A DNA stretch of 51,774 nt from Candidatus Methylarchaceae archaeon HK02M2 (GTDB lineage: Archaea; Thermoproteota; Nitrososphaeria; Nitrososphaerales; JACAEJ01), in assembly GCA_024256165.1 (NCBI GenBank), contig JAKLZG010000025.1, positions 1-51,774 on the forward strand. Direction: 5' to 3'. Made by a program: the position numbers and the translations under genes. The notes beneath the pieces are model-generated. The model saw nothing but the letters and a program-made list of their open reading frames with translations. It was not told the origin of the DNA and made no database searches. Within the stretch, counting starts at the first letter, position 1. The number at the start of each line of letters is the position of its first letter. This document shows positions 44,113-51,774 of this stretch, in pieces.

Positions 44113-44231
44113 ATCCCGGCAAATTTAACCCGGCAATTTAAAATTCTTCTATCTCCTTAAAATCCTTTCCAATTGTAATTAGACAAAACCTTAAGTTAAA
44201 AGTATTAATTTGATTTTTTTAAGTGTGATCT

Positions 44232-45149
44232 ATGCAAGTGCCAGATTTATCCATAGAGATATCGGGTTTTAAGATGAAAAGCCCATTAATGCTAGCATCA
44301 GGTATTTTCGGGACTTCTATAAAACTTCTGAGGCGTATATTTGAAACTGGGGCAGGAGCTGTGGTTACAAAATCCATTGGTTATGTGAAACGCATGGGAT
44401 ATAATAATCCAACTTTAGTAGAAGTCTATGGTGGGTACTTGAATGCAATAGGACTTTCGAACCCAGGTATAAAGGAAGTCTATAAAGAGTTATCTCGGTC
44501 AAAAATAAATGATCTACCATTAATTGTAAGCCTTTTCGGGGCTGAAACTTACGAATTTACAGAAATGATATCTCTTCTTGAAGATTTAAAGGTAAAAGCT
44601 TATGAGCTGAACATATCTTGTCCTCATGTTGAAGGTTTTGGTGCTGAAGTCTGTCAAAATTCGGATCTAGTCAAACAGTTAATAATGGCAGTAAAAGCAA
44701 AAACTCGTAAGCCTTTATTCGTAAAGCTCTCTCAAAATACGACTGATATAGTTCAAATAGCGAAATTAGCTGAAAATGCTGGAGCAGACGCCCTTACAGT
44801 CGTCAACACTCTTAAGGCTATGGCTATAGATATAGAGACTGGCAGACCAATTCTGGCAAATAAGATAGGGGGGTTATCAGGACCTGCTATCAAGCCTATA
44901 GCTTTAAGATGTGTTTATGAAATTTATCAGAATGTAGAAATCCCGATAGTAGGTTGTGGAGGTATAATCAATTGGCAAGATGCTATCGAGTTCTTTCTAG
45001 CTGGTGCTACAGCCATACAGATAGGTACAGGGATTGCTTACGAGGGATTGAGTGTGTTCGAGAAGATAAAACAAGGTATAAAGGATTATTTAATTTTGAA
45101 AGGGAAAAGAAGTGTGAAAGAAATAGTTGGTTTTGCCCATAGCTTCTAA
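44232..45149 (+). CDS. pyrD: Dihydroorotate dehydrogenase catalytic subunit (class 1B)
   Basis: PyrD oxidises dihydroorotate to orotate with FMN. The 305-residue barrel has SPLMLASGIFGTS, the substrate loop NAIGLSNPGIKEV, catalytic Cys in LNISCPHVEGFG, VKLSQNTTDI, KIGGLSGPAIKPIALR and GCGGIINWQDAIEFFLAGATAIQIGTG. Class 1B is supported by the PyrK gene overlapping its end by 23 nt, the subunit that passes electrons to NAD. The start is the ATG at 44232. Confidence 0.97.
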   Translation: MQVPDLSIEISGFKMKSPLMLASGIFGTSIKLLRRIFETGAGAVVTKSIGYVKRMGYNNPTLVEVYGGYLNAIGLSNPGIKEVYKELSRSKINDLPLIVSLFGAETYEFTEMISLLEDLKVKAYELNISCPHVEGFGAEVCQNSDLVKQLIMAVKAKTRKPLFVKLSQNTTDIVQIAKLAENAGADALTVVNTLKAMAIDIETGRPILANKIGGLSGPAIKPIALRCVYEIYQNVEIPIVGCGGIINWQDAIEFFLAGATAIQIGTGIAYEGLSVFEKIKQGIKDYLILKGKRSVKEIVGFAHSF

Positions 45150-45954
45150 TAAACCTAGGATTGTGCAAGTATTAGATATAAAAGAAGAGTCTGAGACTGT
45201 ACGATCCCTAATATTTAGGGATGATTTATGCTCCAAGGCGAAGCCTGGTCAATTCGTTATGGTATGGATACCAGGGGTGGATGAAATCCCCATGAGTATC
45301 TCTATGATGGGAGATCAAAGTTTAGCTGGTTTTACTGTAAGGAAGGTAGGAGAAGCCTCCAAAGCTCTATTTGATATGAAAGTTAAGAACATTCTGGGTA
45401 TAAGAGGACCTTATGGGATGCCTTTTACACCTATTTTTGGAGATGTGATGATCGTAGGTGCTGGGACGGGACTTGCTCCTTTACTGCCACTCGCTGAAAT
45501 TCTAACGCAAAAATTTGCTTCAATCAACATAATAATTGGAGGTAAGACTTTATCCGAGTTTGTTCTTGTAGATAGAGCGAGGAAAACCCTTCTCAAGAAT
45601 AATAGTGAGATTATAATAACTTCTGAGGATGGGAGTTATGGGATCAAAGGCTTGGCAACCGATGTAATGGAGTCAATTTTAAAGAAAAAGTACATAGACA
45701 TAATCTATACGTGTGGTCCAGAATTGATGATAAAGAAGGTCTTTGAGATTGCCCAAAAATTTAGTGTACCAATTCAAGCTAGCCTCGAAAGGATAATGAA
45801 GTGTGGTATTGGTATTTGTGGCAGTTGTTGTATTGGTAGATATCGCGTATGTAAAGATGGCCCGATATTTGATTCTAAAAAACTCGAAGAAATTATTGAT
45901 GAATTGGGTTTATTCAGAAGGGATCATTCTGGAATGGTTACCATGATAGAGTAA
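45127..45954 (+). CDS. pyrK: Dihydroorotate dehydrogenase electron transfer subunit
   Basis: PyrK carries FAD and a 2Fe-2S cluster that accept electrons from PyrD. The 275-residue protein has the FAD motif KPGQFVMVWIPGVDEIPMSI, the NAD region VGAGTGLAPLLPLAE, TCGPELMIKKVF and the Cys cluster MKCGIGICGSCCIGRYRVCKDGP. It starts with TTG inside the end of pyrD; a GTG at 45163 is an alternative. Confidence 0.95.
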   Translation: MVLPIASNKPRIVQVLDIKEESETVRSLIFRDDLCSKAKPGQFVMVWIPGVDEIPMSISMMGDQSLAGFTVRKVGEASKALFDMKVKNILGIRGPYGMPFTPIFGDVMIVGAGTGLAPLLPLAEILTQKFASINIIIGGKTLSEFVLVDRARKTLLKNNSEIIITSEDGSYGIKGLATDVMESILKKKYIDIIYTCGPELMIKKVFEIAQKFSVPIQASLERIMKCGIGICGSCCIGRYRVCKDGPIFDSKKLEEIIDELGLFRRDHSGMVTMIE

Positions 45955-45997
45955 AAGAATATATTAGAGCCTTTTCATATTATTAAAAGGTGTATAT

Positions 45998-46162
45998 ATG
46001 CCTACTCACGGATCACTGACAAAGGCAGGTAAAGTTAGGAGTGCGACTCCGAAGTTAGAGGCCAGAAAAAAAATTGCTCCTATACCAAAAAGTGGGAATA
46101 GAAAGAAATTTATAAAAAGATTCTTTTTGGAAAGAAGACCAGGGCAGAACTGGTTAAGTTAA
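45998..46162 (+). CDS. rps30e: Ribosomal protein S30e
   Basis: The 54-residue basic protein MPTHGSLTKAGKVRSATPKL... includes GSLTKAGKVR and the end RFFLERRPGQNW, which are characteristic of S30e. It is a small-subunit protein found in eukaryotes and in TACK-type archaea but not generally in Euryarchaeota, so it bears on classification. The ATG is at 45998, with AAAAGG about 9 nt upstream. It is 43 nt after pyrK. Confidence 0.95.
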   Translation: MPTHGSLTKAGKVRSATPKLEARKKIAPIPKSGNRKKFIKRFFLERRPGQNWLS

Positions 46163-46284
46163 TAATTCGAATCTTAACATCTTTAAATTCTAGATATTAT
46201 TGTAGATCAGGATCATTTTTTATAACCTCCTTACGTTATATATCATAACTCTTTTAAACAATGATCCATTTTTGATGGCATAAT

Positions 46285-47502
46285 ATGTACAATATTGCTC
46301 TCACCCATAGCTCCTTTTCCGAATTTGGGGGTGCTGAGCGGGTAATCATTAATCAAGTAAAGGGGTTAAAGGGGTTGGGGCACAACGTCACGTGCTTCAC
46401 GTCTACCTCTTCTAATGAGAAGTTTTCTGATACAAATGTTCAATGTTATGGGATGGAAATTCCATCACCTTTTTGTCGTTTACTACTTAATATATCATCT
46501 AACGTGATAGGGATATCTAAGATTGCTAAGAAATTGCGAGGCTACAATTATATTCTTTCTCACCATCATCCTGGACCCTTGGTAGCATATGAGGTAAAAA
46601 AGAAGTTTGGGATACCTTATATCGTTTATGTTCACCATCTACCTTTATTCCTTTATCCATTGGAAGTAGATAAAAAGCCCTTGAAATGGGCCCATAATGG
46701 GAGTAGGTTTACTATCGAAATATTATCAAAAAGTCCAGGGATCAACCAATGGCTCAAAGGGGCTGACAGAAGGGCAATCATGTATGCCGATGCTCTACTT
46801 ACAAATAGTCAATATGTAGCGCGACAGATTCGATCTATATATAATCGCGAGGCCCAGATATGTCGGCCAGGTGTTGACACATCCTCTTTTCAAAATCTAG
46901 TTGATGATCCGAGTCTTGATAATTTTAAAAAGCTACATGGATTAGGTGATAATGCAATAATTTTGGTAGCTCGAATGACACCTCAGAAAAAGTTTGATTG
47001 GGCCATTCAAATTTTAAAATTAGTAAAAAAGAAAATTAAAAATGTCCAATTGGTGATAAAAACTGAAATCCCCCATTATAATAAATGGACGCAAGTATTG
47101 TTTCAAAAAATGAATGTTGCCAATAGTGACGACAAATCAGTTAGATGGATAACGAACCTTGATAGGAAAGATTTACCATTACTTTATAAATCAACGAAAG
47201 TATACATATCAACTTCTGTTAAGGAGGCTTTTGGTATCAGCCCTATTGAAGCAATGGCATGTGGCTTACCAGTAGTCGCATGGGACGATGATTCTGGCAC
47301 AACTGAATATATCGAAAATAGTCGGAATGGTTATCTATGTCGTCCTTACGATCTTAAGGATTTTGTTGAAAAAATTATCTACCTATTAACTAACGAAGAT
47401 GAGAGAAAAAGATTAGGGAAACAAGCTATGCAAAATGTAATGAAAAACTTCGATTGGAAAGTTCATTTAGATATATTAAACTCGGTTTTATCTAAAATTT
47501 AG
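46285..47502 (+). CDS. GT4-family glycosyltransferase
   Basis: The 405-residue cytoplasmic enzyme has two Rossmann domains. The first begins IALTHSSFSEFGGAERVIINQVKGLKGLGH. The second has ILVARMTPQKKFDWAI and the donor site STSVKEAFGISPIEAMACGLPVVAWDD, with EX7E-type glutamates at EAFGISPIE. It probably transfers a sugar to a lipid- or protein-linked glycan for the envelope. The acceptor is unknown. It is convergent with the large membrane protein, 8 nt away. Confidence 0.92.
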   Translation: MYNIALTHSSFSEFGGAERVIINQVKGLKGLGHNVTCFTSTSSNEKFSDTNVQCYGMEIPSPFCRLLLNISSNVIGISKIAKKLRGYNYILSHHHPGPLVAYEVKKKFGIPYIVYVHHLPLFLYPLEVDKKPLKWAHNGSRFTIEILSKSPGINQWLKGADRRAIMYADALLTNSQYVARQIRSIYNREAQICRPGVDTSSFQNLVDDPSLDNFKKLHGLGDNAIILVARMTPQKKFDWAIQILKLVKKKIKNVQLVIKTEIPHYNKWTQVLFQKMNVANSDDKSVRWITNLDRKDLPLLYKSTKVYISTSVKEAFGISPIEAMACGLPVVAWDDDSGTTEYIENSRNGYLCRPYDLKDFVEKIIYLLTNEDERKRLGKQAMQNVMKNFDWKVHLDILNSVLSKI

Positions 47503-47510
47503 TGAATTCT

Positions 47511-50500
47511 TTAATTTACAATCTTAATTGAAGATTGATCATCAACTTTTTGTCGTTTCAACTTAGATTGAAAAGTTATAAAGAGTAAATAACCGATTCC
47601 AACGATTATTGTAAATAAAGAAATCGCATAGTTTACATACATAATTTTTTGAGGGGTGAACTCTACATTTATTTGGTAAGTTCCATTGTGAGATATATAA
47701 AAGCTATTAATAAATGAATAGCCGATAACACTCTTTATTTCTTCCTCTCCTCCAGTTAGAGTCCAAAAGGGATTATATGATTCGCTAAAAATTAGAAAAA
47801 ATGGTTCTTCGTTTGTAGAATTAATTATGTAACATGCCGGGTTTATCATTTTAAAAGTAACATTAGGAAGGGAATCTACCGATAAGATAGAGTATAAGTT
47901 TTGTTCTTCATCATCAGGCAATCTGTATAGAACAAGTTGATCCAATATTACTTCTCCGAACCCTTTAATTATAAGTTCATGTTCACCTTTTGCAAGATTC
48001 CTTAAATCAACGTCAATTAAAGTAAAATTTTTAGGAATAGAAGAGAGGTTAAAAATCAACTCATCATCAAGATGTAGTCTAATATAACTATCTATCTCCC
48101 GTTCCCCTCCACAAACTCTTAAAGAAAGGGCGTAATCTCCATCATTTGGAATATAAAGCTTTTTGCTAACTGATAGTGGTCTATTACATAGACAGTCTTC
48201 CAATCGAGGGTCATAAGTCATGATAACTCCACCCATGCTTGCCTCTGGAGTATAGTAGGGATACACATTCCATTCATCCTCAATAGATGAGAATGTCTTT
48301 TCTGCTTCAATAAGGTAAATGAACTCTTTCTCTTTAAAAAGATCAGTTACGGTTTCAAAGGCCTTCTCAATCTCGCTAGGAGGTGCAACTACGATATCAT
48401 CTATAGCACTTAAACCATTTTCGTTTATTATTTTTAAATTATGGGAGCCTTTCCCTAAGAAAATTGGTTGGGTTGTCAATTTAATCCATTTGAAGCCCGA
48501 GTAGCTACCATAAATTCCTTCTTGAGTTTTAGGTTCAATAGTTGCGGGTCCTTGCGAAGTCATGTTCAAATCATCTATCAAAACTGTAAGTGAGCCAGCA
48601 TCGTTCCTATAAAAAACCCGTATCCATATATCAAAGATTCCGCTTACATCGGTTGAAAAAGGAATTGATAATGTAGCGTTAGCTCTAGTAAAAACGAAAT
48701 CTCCTTCTAAACTAAACTCAGATAGGTAGAACCTTAGATCGTCTATAAGAAAGACATTATACCCAATGGAATCAGGTACCCAACTCCAGCCACTTCTTAC
48801 CCATGTAGAGTTCACCGATATACTTTGTGCAGCGTATGGATTTGTATCAATTCGGTATTTTTTAGGAAGAAGTATTAGGGAAAGATCGGATATTTCACTG
48901 TCTTTGAAAACAATTAGGCTCGATAAATCGATCTGATGCTGTAACTCTTCAATGTCCATTTGATAACCAAAAATCACAAGCCAATCTCGGAGTACTGTGT
49001 CAGAAAGGTAACTAAGAGATACTAAGGAATCCATTCCACCAACTACAAACATACTCTTTGAAGTAGCAAAAAAATTAGCTCCTACATTCTGATTCTCATA
49101 TATAGAAATTGGGGCATCGTCTCTTAAGTAAGAAATATCACTCTGATTTTGTAGAGATTCAAGGAAGTAGGTCCAATCATCTGTTTTTTGATCCATCCTA
49201 ACTAATGTATATCGGACATTTGCTAAGGATAATATCTGACCCAACCGATTGGTACTCCCCTTCACCATCACATTATAAAGAAAATTTTGGAAAGAGTTTG
49301 AGGGCATTATCTTATCAGAATGGCTCAAGATAGGGCGCCCAGAAGTATAAAAAAGGATTGGGTCGATCGCATAAGCATTCGTCCAGTTGTACGATACGAC
49401 TGGGAACCAGGGTGGAATCCAGAGAACTCGAAAGTCATCTGACTGATCTGAAAGCCAAGTATTGACGGAATCATAATATTCTGGAGTTTGTATTGTTCGG
49501 AGACCCCCAAAGTTACCATAAGAAATCGGCATCATCGGGGTCACTAAAATTAATATTATTACCGTTACAATTACAAACATTTTAGATTGTTTTCCAAGAT
49601 TTTTTGGCAATCGTTCTTTTATAATTGGAATCAACGACTTTAAACCAAATCCAATAAGAATTGAATAGGAAAAAGAAGTGATCGCTAAGAACTTCGTCGG
49701 GTCTCTAAAAGCAAGGAAACCAGGAACATTATAATAGAGCCAAAATGAAAAGCTTTCAAAAGATCCATGAGTCCCTTGTGCAAAGATCAACGATACTAAG
49801 GCAACCAAAGCCCAAAATATTGTCTCCTTATCCCTTCTCAAAAAGATAGGTGTAATGAATGATATGAGAGCTATCAGATATCCGGAGGTAAGCCATAAAA
49901 TCGTGGGGTTCATAATCTGTGAAAGTAAGGGGTAGTTCAAAGCCGCATCTTCTGCAAAGCCAAGTCCATACCCAGATAATCTTGTTACGTTTAAAAAGGA
50001 GGAGTAGCGGCTAAAGTAATTTATCTCTTCTATTGAGAAATCAAGACGAGTAGTACCAAAGGTAAATTCTCCGATTGTAACGAGTAGAAATGGTAAAATC
50101 ATTATTAGTATAATCACCAATACTCTAAAATTCTTTAATGTTGAAATGAGTCGACCACGTTTCCATGGAGAAGAGTGATATAAAGTATAAGCAATCATAA
50201 GAATAAGAAGAAGTAACGCTTGGTGAGGATAGCCTATCAATGACATAAGAAGAGAAAACACAAGCCCCGTTAGGATAGCTCTTTGGATGCTAAATCTTTC
50301 CATAGCAAAAAGAAATAATGTAAAGATCAAAGGAGTTAAAGAGTACCCCAAAAGTAAGTTTAGATGACCCGATAGAATTCTGTCAACAACAAAGGGATTA
50401 TATGTATAGATTAATGCTGAGATGAGACCTACTAGTCTTCCACATTTGCACACCTTTCTCGTTAAATAGTACATTGAACATGATGATAGTAAAGGGATAG

Positions 50501-50792
50501 AGATGAGCCAAATTTTTTCTATTAATTCAGGACTAAACACAATAGCCATAATGGCAGAGATAACCCAAAAACCAGCTAGTTGCAGAGAGATTATATTATC
50601 ACGACCAAGCGTTGGGTAGGCGTCCCAGACGTATGAGTACCTATAAACTTGATCAAAGATCTGTTGCTGTGAAGTAGGAAAAACTAGGTCACCATGGAAG
50701 ACCATCCCAGAAGAGAATAGAATGTTTTGAAGAGAGAGTATCGATATAAAAGCAAGTATCAATAAATCTATTAGAATGATCTTTCTATTCAA
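47511..50792 (-). CDS. Large multi-span membrane protein, GT-C-like with extracellular carbohydrate-binding-like regions
   Basis: The 1093-residue protein has about 11-12 hydrophobic helices in its first 420 residues (starting with IILIDLLILAFISILSLQNI). The first loop, FHGDLVFPTSQQQIFDQVYRY, holds an acidic residue as in GT-C transferases. A long soluble part (about 430-1060) contains several beta-rich, jelly-roll-like segments (YGSYSGFKWIKLTTQP, GDYALSLRVCGGE, LRNLAKGEHELIIKGFG). One more helix (about 1058-1080) and a basic tail close it. It may be a YfhO- or arabinofuranosyltransferase-like glycosyltransferase. Function inferred only from topology and neighbours. Confidence 0.7.
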   Translation of the reverse strand: MNRKIILIDLLILAFISILSLQNILFSSGMVFHGDLVFPTSQQQIFDQVYRYSYVWDAYPTLGRDNIISLQLAGFWVISAIMAIVFSPELIEKIWLISIPLLSSCSMYYLTRKVCKCGRLVGLISALIYTYNPFVVDRILSGHLNLLLGYSLTPLIFTLFLFAMERFSIQRAILTGLVFSLLMSLIGYPHQALLLLILMIAYTLYHSSPWKRGRLISTLKNFRVLVIILIMILPFLLVTIGEFTFGTTRLDFSIEEINYFSRYSSFLNVTRLSGYGLGFAEDAALNYPLLSQIMNPTILWLTSGYLIALISFITPIFLRRDKETIFWALVALVSLIFAQGTHGSFESFSFWLYYNVPGFLAFRDPTKFLAITSFSYSILIGFGLKSLIPIIKERLPKNLGKQSKMFVIVTVIILILVTPMMPISYGNFGGLRTIQTPEYYDSVNTWLSDQSDDFRVLWIPPWFPVVSYNWTNAYAIDPILFYTSGRPILSHSDKIMPSNSFQNFLYNVMVKGSTNRLGQILSLANVRYTLVRMDQKTDDWTYFLESLQNQSDISYLRDDAPISIYENQNVGANFFATSKSMFVVGGMDSLVSLSYLSDTVLRDWLVIFGYQMDIEELQHQIDLSSLIVFKDSEISDLSLILLPKKYRIDTNPYAAQSISVNSTWVRSGWSWVPDSIGYNVFLIDDLRFYLSEFSLEGDFVFTRANATLSIPFSTDVSGIFDIWIRVFYRNDAGSLTVLIDDLNMTSQGPATIEPKTQEGIYGSYSGFKWIKLTTQPIFLGKGSHNLKIINENGLSAIDDIVVAPPSEIEKAFETVTDLFKEKEFIYLIEAEKTFSSIEDEWNVYPYYTPEASMGGVIMTYDPRLEDCLCNRPLSVSKKLYIPNDGDYALSLRVCGGEREIDSYIRLHLDDELIFNLSSIPKNFTLIDVDLRNLAKGEHELIIKGFGEVILDQLVLYRLPDDEEQNLYSILSVDSLPNVTFKMINPACYIINSTNEEPFFLIFSESYNPFWTLTGGEEEIKSVIGYSFINSFYISHNGTYQINVEFTPQKIMYVNYAISLFTIIVGIGYLLFITFQSKLKRQKVDDQSSIKIVN

Positions 50793-50876
50793 ATGCCAAT
50801 CACCTTAAATTATCATGGCTATTAATTTTATACCATTAAAAGAATATATTTAGGTTCCAGTAGATGAGATCGAAAT

Positions 50877-51774
50877 ATGAATAGGAAGATGAAGTATTCT
50901 GTTATAATCGTATTGATGCTTATATTTCTAGCCTCCTTTTTCGTCTTTTTACCTCAGCAACCTACATCTAAACTTTTCATCTCTGATCCTGACTTTGTAT
51001 TGAAACTAGAACAAAGAGTCATAGAGATCGAGATTGAGAATAGAGGTGATAAAGATATCGAGTTTCAGCAACTTTGTATAAATGATACACCAATTCTCAC
51101 ATGGTCGCCTGAAAAGATCATATTAAAAAAGGGTGAGGATACAAATGTCTCTATAAGCTACCATTGGCTTCCTGAGGAGGAATACATCATTGATGTTTAC
51201 GCTTACCCTGATGTCCATGGTTACATTCAAGCTAAATCACCAGTGATAGAACCAAAAATCATAATTGAAATTGGAAACGGTACACTTCAAGAAATAGGTG
51301 ATCTGAAGTTCATCAGCTTTCCCTATAAAATAGAGTCTATTGCGACTGACTGGATTCATATAATCCTATTTACATACAAATCATTTTATGCATGGAATAG
51401 ACCGATATATGTCTTATACGATACAGTATTTATGGCACCATCAAGCATAGATAGGGCATCTGCGTTTACTGAATTGGCGTTGAAGTATGGCATCCCTATA
51501 CAAAAGATTAACTGTTCCGATCTCGGAAGTATTGCGAGGGATCAAGTATCATCAATAGTAATATTCTTCGATCCATTAATGGACTGGCTAGAGAAAGAAG
51601 TTCATGATGCTTTGCCAGCAGTAGTTCTAGATCCAGATAAAGATGGTCATGTAAGGGATAACTCTTCTCATGATAAGTCATTACTATATGATTGGATGTT
51701 TGACAATGGTTTAATCTTAGTTACGATTGGTTCGACTCAACCCCATAAATACATTTTGAATTCCGATGGTCGTG
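50877..51774 (+). CDS. Membrane-anchored extracellular protein, cut off by the right edge
   Basis: The frame begins MNRKMKYSVIIVLMLIFLAS, so it has a signal anchor of about 18 hydrophobic residues, and stays open for 299 codons to the window end. Residues about 40-110 look like an immunoglobulin-type beta domain (EQRVIEIEIENRGDKDIEF, ILKKGEDTNVSISYHW). A globular region follows, with a possible second domain (PIYVLYDTVFMAPSSIDRASA...). I do not recognise the family. It faces away from the large membrane protein. Confidence 0.75.
   Translation, partial: MNRKMKYSVIIVLMLIFLASFFVFLPQQPTSKLFISDPDFVLKLEQRVIEIEIENRGDKDIEFQQLCINDTPILTWSPEKIILKKGEDTNVSISYHWLPEEEYIIDVYAYPDVHGYIQAKSPVIEPKIIIEIGNGTLQEIGDLKFISFPYKIESIATDWIHIILFTYKSFYAWNRPIYVLYDTVFMAPSSIDRASAFTELALKYGIPIQKINCSDLGSIARDQVSSIVIFFDPLMDWLEKEVHDALPAVVLDPDKDGHVRDNSSHDKSLLYDWMFDNGLILVTIGSTQPHKYILNSDGR

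Larger units (their letters stand above)
43987..44120 (-). tRNA. tRNA-Ser (anticodon UGA likely) with two putative introns
   Basis: The 134-nt minus-strand gene gives an 86-nt class II tRNA after removal of 44078-44112 and 44035-44047. Acceptor arms are GCCGGGA and TCCCGGC with discriminator G73, usual for serine. U8 and G9 are joined by the first splice. The D arm is GCA...TGC. The anticodon stem is CAGGC/GTCTG (one G-U pair). The variable arm is GACCC-TTCG-GGGTC. The T arm is GTGGG-TTCGAAT-CCCAC. The mature anticodon loop is CTTGAGA. No CCA is encoded. An extra GCCGGG lies 14 nt upstream of the true 5' end. Confidence 0.9.

Noticed and set aside
1-51774. CRISPR array, prophage, insertion sequence or integron
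   Set aside because: No regularly spaced repeats, cas-like, integrase-like or transposase-like sequences were seen.

Overview
The window is about 52 kb of an AT-rich archaeal chromosome. It carries TFB, a TFE-beta-like factor, fibrillarin/Nop5, Gar1, SRP19, S8e, S30e, RtcB, EndA and archaeal-type CoA biosynthesis genes. S30e, a TFE-beta/RPC34-like protein and multi-intron tRNA genes point to the TACK superphylum rather than Euryarchaeota. The corrinoid methyltransferase genes and a Re-citrate-synthase-like protein would suit an anaerobic, Bathyarchaeia-like lineage, but that placement is inference. Apart from one GC-rich membrane gene (2271-2843), nothing looks foreign. I see no CRISPR array, rRNA operon, insertion sequence or prophage.

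The most notable feature is RNA splicing. The mtnA gene (1023-2107, minus) is broken by a 29-nt insertion directly after the catalytic-cysteine codon. The insertion sits in a 3-4-3 bulge-helix-bulge (BHB) motif. Removing it at the standard BHB cut sites restores the reading frame and the conserved C-N-A-G-S motif exactly, so I read it as an archaeal intron in a protein gene. The tRNA-Ser gene (43987-44120, minus) also appears to hold two introns: a textbook BHB intron of 35 nt between positions 8 and 9, and a 13-nt insertion in the anticodon loop. EndA (4244, with its catalytic His replaced) and the ligase RtcB (6250-7710) lie within 6 kb of the split mtnA.

Layout. 1-4.2 kb: a partial unknown gene, tRNA-Arg(UCG), mtnA, a GC-rich orphan and inositol-1-phosphate synthase without a normal start codon. 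4.2-11.2 kb: EndA, Re-citrate synthase, RtcB, the e-MtaB-type methylthiotransferase, a divergent FtsZ-like protein and a PHP hydrolase. 11.4-19 kb: mostly RNA and transcription genes (Nop5-FlpA, GYD protein, RNase HII/THEP1, Trm1, RlmE, TFE-beta, TFB, Gar1). 19.1-24.7 kb: a minus-strand run smc-scpA-scpB-rps8e-srp19. 24.9-31.1 kb: an M24 peptidase, then a CoA gene run (pantoate kinase, phosphopantothenate synthetase, MfnA-type decarboxylase, PanB, CoaBC). 31.2-35.3 kb: PhoU-like regulator, CTP synthase and ThiDN.

35.4-41.7 kb is a corrinoid methyl-transfer cluster: an ASKHA/2Fe-2S reactivator, two UroD/MtaA-family methyltransferases, one corrinoid protein and a DUF2148 Fe-S protein. 41.8-46.2 kb holds an AAA+ ATPase with a possible nuclease tail, an EF-Tu-domain-like small protein, tRNA-Ser, PyrD-PyrK and S30e. 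46.3 kb to the end is a cell-envelope region with a GT4 glycosyltransferase, a 1093-residue membrane protein and a membrane-anchored protein running off the right edge.
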